A stretch of DNA of 5,518 nt from JAUXFK01 sp034189035 (lineage in GTDB: Bacteria; Desulfobacterota; UBA8473). Below the pieces are notes generated by a model. The model did not search any database. It was not told the origin of the DNA and was given only the letters and a program-made list of their open reading frames with translations. The position numbers and the translations under genes are program-made. Positions 1 to 5,262 of this stretch are shown here, piece after piece (position 1 is the first letter of the stretch; every line of letters starts with the position of its first letter). The DNA lies in contig JAXHVA010000191.1 of the NCBI GenBank assembly GCA_034189035.1, positions 1-5,518 of the forward strand. Direction: 5' to 3'.

Positions 1-194
1 CAGGAATTAACTCTGAATGCCCTCAATATGGCCATCTGTAATCATCCTGAAACAAAAGATATTATCCATCATTCAGATAGAGGCATTCAATATGCCTGCA
101 ATGCATATCAAAACCTATTAATAGACAACGTCGTCATTCGGCTTTACAGTATATGAACCCTTGTCAATACGAGGTCTTCAAAATGGCGGCTTAA
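1..194 (+). pseudogene. IS3-family transposase (OrfB) C-terminal remnant, internally deleted
   Basis: Frame 1 from the window edge reads ...LTLNALNMAI... and then HHSDRGIQYACNAYQNLL (about 67-120). This is the hallmark segment around the second catalytic Asp (GAT, 76-78) of the IS3-type DDE integrase core. At about 125-129 the match jumps to another frame, which reads RRHSALQYMNPCQYEVFKMAA and ends at TAA 192-194. That is the standard IS3 OrfB C-terminus. In intact family members the two blocks lie roughly 85-90 residues apart; here only about 18 codons separate them. Some 70 residues are therefore missing, including the region with the catalytic Glu, and the frame changes at the junction. 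The enzyme must be dead. The 5' part lies outside the window. The family call is firm; the subgroup is not resolved. Confidence 0.85.
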
Positions 195-197
195 CAC

Positions 198-224
198 CGT
201 GTCCATTTTTTCGGGGGAATATAA
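198..224 (+). repeat. Probable right end (terminal inverted repeat) of the IS3-type element
   Basis: Just after the transposase stop the sequence reads TGTCCATTTTTTCGGGGGAA (200-219). The TGTCC... T-run ...GGGG pattern resembles the right-hand ends of many IS3-family elements, and its distance from the orfB stop is also typical. The left end is outside the window, so the inverted-repeat match cannot be tested here. The exact outer base is uncertain by about 10 nt. Confidence 0.5.
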
Positions 225-375
225 TACCTCTTGCTTTCTGCCGGGCGAGATACGTTATCTTCGAAGACTGCTGTTTCTACCAATAGAGTCAGGGGCCTCC
301 CCGGATTGCTCTCTAGGGCTTCCTTGGTCTTCACCACTGGGATGGGTAAGGAAAAACCCGGACATCGCCCTTAAC
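222..375 (-). pseudogene. yedF-like: TusA/YedF-type sulfurtransferase, N-terminal remnant cut by the IS
   Basis: On the minus strand, 346-226 reads PIPVVKTKEALESNPGRP and then LTLLVETAVFEDNVSRPAES. This closely follows the TusA/SirA/YedF fold (DxRGxxCPxPVVxTKxAL...LxVLVDNxxxxENVxRFAES). The residues before it are in the next frame: 369-343 reads GDVRVFPYP, matching the D-x-R-G-F-P-C-P motif. This implies a one-base deletion near 343-347, and the catalytic Cys codon now reads TAC (Tyr, 346-348). A ribosome-binding-like AAAGAGGA (391-384) lies 8 nt before a GTT (375-373) where a start codon would be expected. The family match ends where the IS right end begins. The gene would have followed the large dehydratase subunit by about 31 nt, as fourth gene of the operon. 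Full-length YedF has about 200 residues and single-domain TusA about 75; only about 50 remain. TusA and YedF cannot be told apart because the C-terminal half is gone. In this family the Cys carries persulfide sulfur, and YedF is often linked to selenium metabolism. Confidence 0.6.
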
Positions 376-406
376 TTATTAAATCCTCTTTATAGCTTCC
401 CCAAAA

Positions 407-1786
407 TCAATGTCCTCTGCGTGCTTTAAGCATCTCTATAAATCCCTCTATCCTGGTACGTAGATCTCCCTTCATCCTGAATTTACCATCTACCCCAACT
501 TCAATAGGTATGTCCTCAAGTATTGTCAACAATGATGGTATTCCGAGTTCTTTTTTAATGGTATCAGCCATGTAGCGTCCAAATGGTGGATCAAGCTGGC
601 ATCCCCAAACTCCGGTAAAAATTATTCCATCAGGATTATATTTTTTTACGCTATCGATAACCCACCTCATACGTTCTTCAAGAGGAACCCCTGGTGACCA
701 AGGCCACTCCTCTAGATACCATTTCGCTATTGCCTCATAGGGATCGCCAGTTTCCGCAACATCATTGACACCAAGATAGAAACAATCTGCTACTTCTGGG
801 CCAAGCAATATTCCTCCGAGACTTTCCACAAAGGAATAAGCTGGAGGAGCAGGCATTTTTTCACACATATATATTCGTATAGGGTCATCTGCAACCCCTT
901 GTCCAGCAATTCCTTTGGCTACCCTCTCTTTGAGCTCCTCGTTGAGTTGCTCAGTAGCACACTTGAGAGCAATTGGGTCACCCGCCTCCCATATGCTCAT
1001 AGTCACAATTATATTCTCTAAACCGGCAATGGGCGGAGTTTTAGCTGAGGTAACTATGTCTGCATAGTCACGATAGACCCTGCGTACATCATTCATCATC
1101 TTTATTCCTTTGCGAAGGTCTTCATTTGATATTACTCTCCCCGATATCTGGCCCATTTTGCCCACTAATCCGTGAAGCTGTTCAGCCACATAGTCCAACG
1201 CCCATGGCCTCCCCTTTCCGTTGTAAGGGACATCAATGTAGTGAAGGGGAATCTCCGGCCACTGTCGCAGAAGGTGTTCGATGCAGGGGAGGTCTCCACC
1301 AAATGATGTCCCGTAGAGGACCAGGTCAGCAGGAATTGTACCATCCTTAATCCAAAGGGCGATTATAGGTTCACCGGGGCAGGACTCGAACGAAGCAAAG
1401 CGATGGCCTTCCTGTTGGAGATTAAAATTGCCAGCAAGATTAATTTCATTGATGCAAGGCATCACGGATACATATGTTGCTCCGCATCCGAATATCAATT
1501 CAGGAAAAACAGTGAAAGAACTTAACAGCGGTATCCCCTTTTTCTTCATATTTTTGGCACGATCTAACGCTCCCATCTGGAGATAACGGTGCTTCCAAGC
1601 GTTGGCTAATGTAAAATCGGTGGGTACATCTGACACGTGAGTATAATGTTGAAACAGTGTAAAGCAAGTCTGTAAAGCTTCCAGAGGAGAGACCTTGCTT
1701 CCATCCATCAAACTGATATCTCCTGTTTTTGGAAGGTTTTTCATCAAGTTCATTGCTTCCGGTGGCATTTGCATACTTATAGTCAT
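407..1786 (-). CDS. 2-hydroxyacyl-CoA dehydratase / benzoyl-CoA reductase-type large subunit (HgdA/FldB-like)
   Basis: This 459-residue protein is close in size to HgdA (about 477) and BcrB (about 436). It follows the superfamily layout: an N-terminal Rossmann-like half (about 85-210, GIPLLSSFTVFPELIFGCGA...), a helical middle (about 215-300) and a second Rossmann-like half (about 300-455, ending TRIEGFIEMLKARRGH). Likely [4Fe-4S] ligands are Cys136 (FESCPGEP), Cys168 (GGDLPCIEH) and Cys396 (GVWGCQLDPPFGRY); the last corresponds to the FCDP cysteine of the partner subunit. Cys101 and Cys111 (GCGATYVSVMPC) are further candidates. With the small subunit it should form the cytoplasmic heterodimer that receives an electron from the activase. 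The ATG at 1786-1784 has an excellent Shine-Dalgarno, AAAAGGAGGA (1800-1791). A 59-nt spacer separates it from the upstream gene; the yedF-like remnant follows. Family membership is clear. The substrate is unknown, and I cannot separate a dehydratase from a reductase from sequence alone. Confidence 0.9.
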   Translation of the reverse strand: MTISMQMPPEAMNLMKNLPKTGDISLMDGSKVSPLEALQTCFTLFQHYTHVSDVPTDFTLANAWKHRYLQMGALDRAKNMKKKGIPLLSSFTVFPELIFGCGATYVSVMPCINEINLAGNFNLQQEGHRFASFESCPGEPIIALWIKDGTIPADLVLYGTSFGGDLPCIEHLLRQWPEIPLHYIDVPYNGKGRPWALDYVAEQLHGLVGKMGQISGRVISNEDLRKGIKMMNDVRRVYRDYADIVTSAKTPPIAGLENIIVTMSIWEAGDPIALKCATEQLNEELKERVAKGIAGQGVADDPIRIYMCEKMPAPPAYSFVESLGGILLGPEVADCFYLGVNDVAETGDPYEAIAKWYLEEWPWSPGVPLEERMRWVIDSVKKYNPDGIIFTGVWGCQLDPPFGRYMADTIKKELGIPSLLTILEDIPIEVGVDGKFRMKGDLRTRIEGFIEMLKARRGH

Positions 1787-1789
1787 TGT

Positions 1790-1823
1790 CTCCTCCTTTT
1801 TTCACTATAGTGTTACCACTATA
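1790..1823 (-). promoter_or_regulatory. Intercistronic hairpin plus strong ribosome binding site
   Basis: The spacer between the two dehydratase subunits contains a perfect 7-bp stem, TATAGTG (1806-1812) against CACTATA (1817-1823), with a 4-nt loop. CACTATAGTG (1803-1812) is itself a perfect palindrome, so the heptamer occurs three times in 21 bases, in alternating orientation. Directly downstream on the minus strand comes AAAAGGAGGA (1800-1791), 4 nt before the ATG. It may be an mRNA-stability or processing hairpin, or an operator-like site. The stem is too short and poor in GC to be a convincing terminator, and no T-run follows it. Confidence 0.4.
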
Positions 1824-1845
1824 TTGGCATATCAGAGTCAGATAC

Positions 1846-3006
1846 CTACTTCCTCATTGCTTTCATTGACTCCATGAAGCCCTCCACACGTGTCCAGAGG
1901 GATCCGTAGGAATCACCATACTCCCAGTGTATAGGAAGCAAAGGGGTGCCCGTCCTTTTAGCAAGAACAGCCTTTGTCTCATCGTCTTTGAATGCAAAAG
2001 GATCACAGAAGCGAAGGCAGTAATAAACCACACCATCAACCTCATGTTCTGAGATGAGTCCCAACATATGATCCAATCGTCTATCCTTTTCCAAATTGGG
2101 GTCCTGAGCTGAGGAACAGGGACAATCATAAATATATGCAGATGCAATCCCTTCAATCGTCGGTTCTGCTACCCTGAGGCCATCAAAAGTGCGAATACCT
2201 GTGCATAAGTTATCGGCCACTATTCTCCCACCAGCTCCTTCAATAGTATCAATTATTAGATTATCCATAGGGAGAATCGGAGAACCGGAGAGCATTATTC
2301 GCAGACAGTTGTCCGAAGTCTCTTGAATTCCCAAAGTAGACATCTCTGTAATAACTTCCTCAAGCAGAGAGCGGTAACACTCAGGATCGAGGAGGAAACT
2401 CGCCTGAATCAGCCTGAATAACTGAGGCCAGGTCAAAGGAGATCCCTTCTCGCTCTGCATCTTGTATAGCTTTTTCATGTCAGCTCTAATATCATCATAG
2501 AGCTTTACTGATTGAGACAGCCTCTCATTCGCCAGCTTTGTACCAGTTATGTTTTCAAGCTGTTGAGATAACCACTTCACTTCCTCAGTAAAGAACCTTA
2601 CCTCTCCATTTCCAGGTGGAAGTTGTGGTATATGAATCGGAAGTGTAGGTTTACCTGTATATACCTTTATTACTTCCAGTGTTCTGCTTACCGTCAGGCA
2701 GATGACAGATCCGGCAACTAAGTCAACGTTTTCATAATAAAAACTACCTTCAGTCATAAACTCGCCTACCACAGATTTTACATAGGGGCAGGTGAATTGA
2801 TGGATATACTCCTTGCCGGAATCCATATAGCTAGGTGAAGCATTACCCACACGGATCGGGATCATTCCGTGGGCATGAATTATTTCGACAGGAACCCTGC
2901 AGCAGAGATATCCCACCACCTTAGTTCCCTTAACCCTCGCTTGTTTGATCTTCTCCTTGCGGTCTTCAAGCAACTGGTCTATCTTTTTTAGTGTTTTTAA
3001 TTCCAC
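1846..3006 (-). CDS. 2-hydroxyacyl-CoA dehydratase / benzoyl-CoA reductase-type small subunit (HgdB/BcrC/FldC-like)
   Basis: This protein has 386 residues from the GTG start chosen here, or 388 from an in-frame TTG at 3012; numbering below counts from the TTG. Its length matches HgdB (379) and BcrC (386). Superfamily landmarks are VPVEIIHAHGMIPIRVG (40-56), FTCPYVKS (Cys75), VAGSVICLTVSR (Cys105) and DGVVYYCLRFCDPFAF (Cys336, the FCDP motif). Cys75, Cys105 and Cys336 are the expected three ligands of the [4Fe-4S] cluster. Further cysteines are Cys37-Cys38, Cys270, Cys297 and Cys299 (YDCPCS) and Cys332. Start choice: GAGGAG (3018-3013) abuts the TTG with no spacer but lies 6 nt before the GTG at 3006-3004, so GTG is favoured. 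It begins 2 nt after the activase stop codon, which indicates translational coupling. It should pair with the large subunit at 1786-407. The extra cysteines leave open a double-cubane-cluster protein (DCCP-like), although DCCPs usually lack an HgdA partner. The substrate is unknown. Confidence 0.9.
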   Translation of the reverse strand: MELKTLKKIDQLLEDRKEKIKQARVKGTKVVGYLCCRVPVEIIHAHGMIPIRVGNASPSYMDSGKEYIHQFTCPYVKSVVGEFMTEGSFYYENVDLVAGSVICLTVSRTLEVIKVYTGKPTLPIHIPQLPPGNGEVRFFTEEVKWLSQQLENITGTKLANERLSQSVKLYDDIRADMKKLYKMQSEKGSPLTWPQLFRLIQASFLLDPECYRSLLEEVITEMSTLGIQETSDNCLRIMLSGSPILPMDNLIIDTIEGAGGRIVADNLCTGIRTFDGLRVAEPTIEGIASAYIYDCPCSSAQDPNLEKDRRLDHMLGLISEHEVDGVVYYCLRFCDPFAFKDDETKAVLAKRTGTPLLPIHWEYGDSYGSLWTRVEGFMESMKAMRK

Positions 3007-3008
3007 AG

Positions 3009-3791
3009 TCAACTCCTCTCTTCATCAAATTCTTGTGCCAGGAGAGCCGCCCCTAAGGCACCGATAATCTGGGGGTCAACATCGACAGTGGAAAACTCTA
3101 TTTGGAGGAAATCCTCCAAGGCTTTCCTCACCCCGATATTCTTGGCAACTCCACCTGAAAAAAACATTTCGCTTTGTATTCCAAAGGATTTGACGGTGTT
3201 GCCCACTCGTCGCGCAATGCTTTCATGAACACCTGCAGCTATATCTTCCTTTCCTCGCTTACTGGCGAGGAGGGAGATGACTTCTGTCTCAGCAAAGACA
3301 GCACAAGTGCTACTCAAGCTTACCGGAGTACTGGAGTGAAGAGAGAATTCGCCTAACCGATTTAGCTCGATTTCCAAAGCATGCGCCATTACTTCCAGAA
3401 AACGACCAGTGCCTGCAGCACACTTATCGTTCATAGCAAAGTCCACCATGTTGCCCTGTTGGTCCAACCTCAGGACTTTACTATCCTGGCCTCCTATGTC
3501 TATCACTGTTCTACTCATTGGATGAAGGTAGTGCACTCCCTTTCCATGGCAGGTCAGTTCCGTAACAGTTCTGTCTACCGATGTCAGGGCAACTCTGCCA
3601 TAGCCAGTGGCCACAGTGTAAACAAGGTCCTTATTTATCAGACCTGCCTTTGAAAGGGCTTCTTGTAAGGCTTGATTCGCTGCTCTCTCGGGATCAGAGC
3701 GAGAATCAACAATAGAGCATGACATGATAGTATTGTCTTTCACTATAACCGCTTTTGTCACCAGGGATCCCACATCAATACCAGCATACAT
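3009..3791 (-). CDS. ATP-dependent activase of the dehydratase/reductase (BcrA/BadF/HgdC family)
   Basis: This 260-residue protein matches the size of single-domain activases (HgdC about 260). ASKHA-fold motifs appear in order: phosphate-1 GIDVGSLVTKAV (4-15), ATGYGR (61-66), TELTCHGKG (77-85), phosphate-2 IDIGGQDSK (97-105), NDKCAAGTGRFLE (121-133), STCAVFAETEVISLLA (161-176) and the adenosine motif FSGGVAKN (211-218). Cys124 and Cys163 are the two ligands each subunit gives to the [4Fe-4S] cluster bridging the homodimer, corresponding to Cys127 and Cys166 of HgdC. The reaction known for the family is ATP-driven transfer of one low-potential electron to the dehydratase component. The ATG at 3791-3789 follows a near-perfect Shine-Dalgarno, AAAGGAGGTG (3805-3796). 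It is the first gene of the operon, and its stop almost touches the small-subunit start. Its electron donor, probably ferredoxin or flavodoxin, is not encoded here. All motifs are intact. Confidence 0.95.
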   Translation of the reverse strand: MYAGIDVGSLVTKAVIVKDNTIMSCSIVDSRSDPERAANQALQEALSKAGLINKDLVYTVATGYGRVALTSVDRTVTELTCHGKGVHYLHPMSRTVIDIGGQDSKVLRLDQQGNMVDFAMNDKCAAGTGRFLEVMAHALEIELNRLGEFSLHSSTPVSLSSTCAVFAETEVISLLASKRGKEDIAAGVHESIARRVGNTVKSFGIQSEMFFSGGVAKNIGVRKALEDFLQIEFSTVDVDPQIIGALGAALLAQEFDEERS

Positions 3792-3795
3792 AAAA

Positions 3796-3805
3796 CACCT
3801 CCTTT
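3796..3805 (-). promoter_or_regulatory. Strong Shine-Dalgarno of the activase gene
   Basis: AAAGGAGGTG on the minus strand is complementary to the 3' end of 16S rRNA over nearly its whole length and ends 4 nt before the ATG. It fixes the start of the first gene in the operon. Confidence 0.8.
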
Positions 3806-3814
3806 GGTAATTGA

Positions 3815-3843
3815 GGCTGTTTAGTTTCGACAGCCGCCTTTTT
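3815..3843. terminator. Short hairpin upstream of the operon (plus-strand terminator or minus-strand leader hairpin)
   Basis: GGCTGT (3815-3820) pairs perfectly with ACAGCC (3830-3835) around a 9-nt loop. On the plus strand it is followed within 3 nt by five T residues (3839-3843), a weak intrinsic-terminator layout. On the minus strand the same hairpin would sit about 10 nt upstream of the activase ribosome binding site in the 5' leader. I found no convincing -35/-10 pair for the operon between here and about 3960. TCTTGAT occurs twice in tandem around 3872-3885, with unknown meaning. Confidence 0.3.
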
Positions 3844-3942
3844 CGGGTTCAGATTTTGAGCTTATAAGTCTTGATTCTTGATTAACTGCTTCGCATCTAC
3901 ATTCTTCATAACAGAACCTTACAGACAAAAAGAACATTTTAC

Positions 3943-4077
3943 ATGAGAACAGCCAATCAGCCTACTTTTACTACATGCGAAGTATCTCTGAAACCAGGAT
4001 GGGACGATCTCATCAAAGTTATATGCGATAACATCCACTGGTTTACTCTTCACCCTCTCTCTCTCTCTCTCTCGTAG
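3943..4077 (+). pseudogene. Short open frame, possibly the 5' part of the decayed DDE transposase downstream
   Basis: An ATG at 3943 opens 44 codons containing EVSLKPGWDDLIKVICDNIH, followed by a Leu-Ser repeat encoded by a CT tract and a TAG at 4075. The helical, plausible protein-like stretch lies just upstream of, and in the same direction as, the transposase remnant starting at about 4130, but in a different frame. No good ribosome binding site precedes it. I do not recognise it firmly. It could be the N-terminus of the same transposase, broken at the CT tract, or a chance frame. Confidence 0.3.
4055..4073. repeat. (CT)9 dinucleotide microsatellite
   Basis: Nine uninterrupted CT units plus a C run from 4055 to 4073. 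It lies inside the decayed transposase region, between the possible N-terminal frame and the recognisable C-terminal half. Slippage in the tract would shift the frame, so it may mark where the reading frame was lost. Confidence 0.8.
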
Positions 4078-4129
4078 AAGATAGATTTTCGTCTCAGAGT
4101 GGAGATGTCAATTATCCTATTCCTTTTTT

Positions 4130-4713
4130 AAAACTCAGCTTCTCATTTACCTCGGTGAAGTTTCTTATGAACACCATCGATTTGCCATCCAGGAAATGGG
4201 TATAGCTACCATCATCTCCTTGAATCCACGTAACGTGGATGCTCTGGCCTTGGGCGACCTCTTGCTATCCCCAATGTTTTGCACTCTTATCCTGCCGGCT
4301 TCAAGGTTATCTACTGGAGCAATAACTCCAAACGAGGGAGGATCAAGTTCTGTTGACTTGCTGCTCTAAGTAAATGCTAATGACTATTCTAAACCGAATA
4401 CTCTTTCCCTAGCTGTAGCAGAATCTTTTAACTTTATACCAAGCAGGAGTACCGTTTGATAGGGACCATCCCCAAAGGTACTGAACTGTGCCAGCAGCAA
4501 TATGATACCCGCACCAGCGTGAAGCATTCCTACCCCAAATCAAAGTTAACAATTTGTCTGGCCAATCAAAGACTACGAGGAATTCGTAAGATCAAGATTT
4601 ATGTATGACTATCCATATATGCATACGTAGTAAAGCAAATCGGTATAGTGATGATACAAAACACACTAAGCCTAATCTTGTTGTTCTGCCATGTTCATCT
4701 GTGGCTTGGATAA
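4130..4713 (+). pseudogene. Decayed DDE transposase (IS4/IS1182-like), C-terminal half
   Basis: Several blocks in order match the C-terminal part of DDE transposases. SYEHHRFAIQEMGIATIISL and NPRN lie at about 4163-4234. After a frameshift near 4240-4255, PAGFKVIYWSNNSKRGRIKF runs to 4350, with an in-frame TGA at 4354. Then come LIGTIPKGTELCQQQYDTRT and SVKHSY (4456-4533), and RLRGIRKIKIYV (about 4570-4605) with TGA at 4606. The frame continues LSIYAYVVKQIGIV... to TAA 4711-4713. In related enzymes the RTSVER motif carries the catalytic Glu; here it reads RTSVKH (Lys at 4522-4524). Two internal stops, at least one frameshift and the lost Glu make it inactive. The family label is by motif style only; terminal repeats were not found. 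Confidence 0.65.
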
Positions 4714-4985
4714 CCATACGATGAATACTGTTTAAACCAACGTAAGAGGAACACTATTACCTGAATATACTGATTATGCTAATGTTAAGATATCAAATCA
4801 TTCAATCGAGAGCTTAGTCAATGCAAAAATATTGTCTGATGTGACTCGTTTTGTCTTAAAAGCCTAGCCGGATTAAAATAGGATGTTTATATCCTATTTT
4901 CTAAATGGCCTCCTGTTCTCCAATATTCCTTCTGTTACAAATCCCCAGAGGCGTTGGAAATATAATTATTTGTGTATTTACAAAA
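4714..4985. other. Stretch without a recognisable gene
   Basis: Apart from the hairpin at 4875-4900, I see no supported gene here. A 56-codon minus-strand frame (5071-4901, ATG to TAG) crosses it. That frame overlaps the tRNA-like element and ends TPLGICNRRNIGEQEAI, which I do not recognise, and it has no ribosome binding site. A plus-strand frame over 4905-5099 is likely an antisense artefact of the same element. Confidence 0.5.
4875..4900. terminator. Perfect 10-bp A/T-rich hairpin, possible bidirectional terminator
   Basis: AAAATAGGAT (4875-4884) and ATCCTATTTT (4891-4900) are exact reverse complements around a 6-nt loop. Each strand ends in TTTT, so it could terminate in either direction. 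It could stop plus-strand readthrough of the transposase relic, or a minus-strand transcript about 90 nt downstream of the tRNA-like element. Only two base pairs are G-C, so the stem is weak for an intrinsic terminator. An IS end or a protein-binding palindrome is an alternative. Confidence 0.45.
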
Positions 4986-4987
4986 GA

Positions 4988-5093
4988 GGGATGGCAAGGA
5001 GTCGAACCAACCACGACTCTTGACTCCAGTAAGTACAAGGTTTTGCAGACCTCGGGGGAAAGCAGCCTCATTGACCCTTTGCTTGACTCTCCC
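4988..5093 (-). pseudogene. Degenerate tRNA-like element with a Cys-type anticodon arm
   Basis: Read on the minus strand, GAGGTCTGCAAAACCTT (5054-5038) forms a 5-bp stem (one G-U pair) with the loop CTGCAAA. It has T33, A37 and A38, and the anticodon GCA (Cys). Changing that G to T would give the Sec loop CTTCAAA. Downstream, GGTTCGACTCC (5005-4995) looks like a T-loop, and the 3' end GCCATCCC is acceptor-like. About 24 nt separate the two arms, as in a long variable arm. Against a functional tRNA: the T-stem pairs at only two positions, the acceptor pairs only GGGA/TCCC, and the 5' half is about 12 nt too long. An 8-bp hairpin (5017-4998) competes with the T-arm fold. I read it as a decayed tRNA of Cys/Sec style rather than a working gene. 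Confidence 0.35.
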
Positions 5094-5102
5094 TTATGAT
5101 TT

Positions 5103-5130
5103 AGTATAACTTTAAATTATTTTATTATAA
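5103..5130 (-). promoter_or_regulatory. Possible sigma-70-type promoter for the tRNA-like element
   Basis: On the minus strand TTATAA (5130-5125) and TATACT (5108-5103) are spaced by 16 nt and would start transcription near 5096, just before the GGGAG that begins the tRNA-like element. The surroundings are almost pure A/T, where such boxes arise by chance, and the -35 box is weak. Confidence 0.25.
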
Positions 5131-5160
5131 GTTATTTTTTTGAATATAATAAAATAATTT
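5114..5160. repeat. Perfect 16-bp A/T-only inverted repeat
   Basis: AAATTATTTTATTATA (5114-5129) and TATAATAAAATAATTT (5145-5160) are exact reverse complements around a 15-nt T-rich spacer. It lies between the tRNA-like element and the presumed IS end near 5170, and overlaps the possible minus-strand promoter. It could be a remnant of terminal repeats, a cruciform or AT-rich binding site, or a terminator. Low complexity makes chance pairing more likely than the length suggests. Confidence 0.6.
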
Positions 5161-5169
5161 TATATAATA

Positions 5170-5262
5170 TGTCAACCTAATACATCTGAAACAAAAAGGT
5201 TCTCGCAAAAAAATTAAGCGGGTATTTTTTCAATGACTACAAGTAGAAAGCAGTTATATTTT
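5170..5262 (-). repeat. Probable end region of the integrase-core transposon remnant
   Basis: The 93 bases downstream of the transposase stop at 5263 are non-coding. The outer edge reads TGTCAACCTAATACATCTG (5170-5188), starting with TGT as many IS ends do, right where the A/T-only sequence stops and base composition changes. The matching end is outside the window, so this remains a guess at the boundary. Confidence 0.3.

Noticed and set aside
199..429. 76-codon plus-strand open frame.
   Set aside because: It lies antisense to the YedF-like remnant and the end of the large subunit, has no ribosome binding site and starts inside the IS end.
1500..1805. 101-codon minus-strand open frame overlapping the start of the large subunit.
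   Set aside because: Out-of-frame shadow of the large-subunit gene, whose frame carries the family motifs.
1863..2156. 97-codon minus-strand open frame inside the small-subunit gene.
   Set aside because: Out-of-frame shadow of the small subunit; no independent support.
3174..3653. Plus-strand open frames of 60 and 90 codons opposite the activase gene.
   Set aside because: Antisense to a well-conserved gene whose minus frame carries all activase motifs.
3806..3942. Possible operon promoter (TTCTTT, 17 nt, TTATGA on the minus strand around 3915-3945).
   Set aside because: Both boxes are poor matches and no other signal supports a start site there.
5038..5075. Plus-strand TTTTGCAGACC...GAAAGCAGCC resembles the conserved tip of bacterial SRP RNA (CAGG...GGAAGCAGC).
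   Set aside because: The loop does not fold into the expected GGAA-type tetraloop, the flanking arms pair only patchily, and the same bases give a better tRNA anticodon arm on the other strand. An SRP covariance search would decide.
4905..5099. 64-codon plus-strand open frame containing GVEPTT.
   Set aside because: GVEP is what the antisense of a tRNA T-arm (TTCGACTCC) encodes. There is no ribosome binding site and no family resemblance; treated as an artefact of the tRNA-like element.
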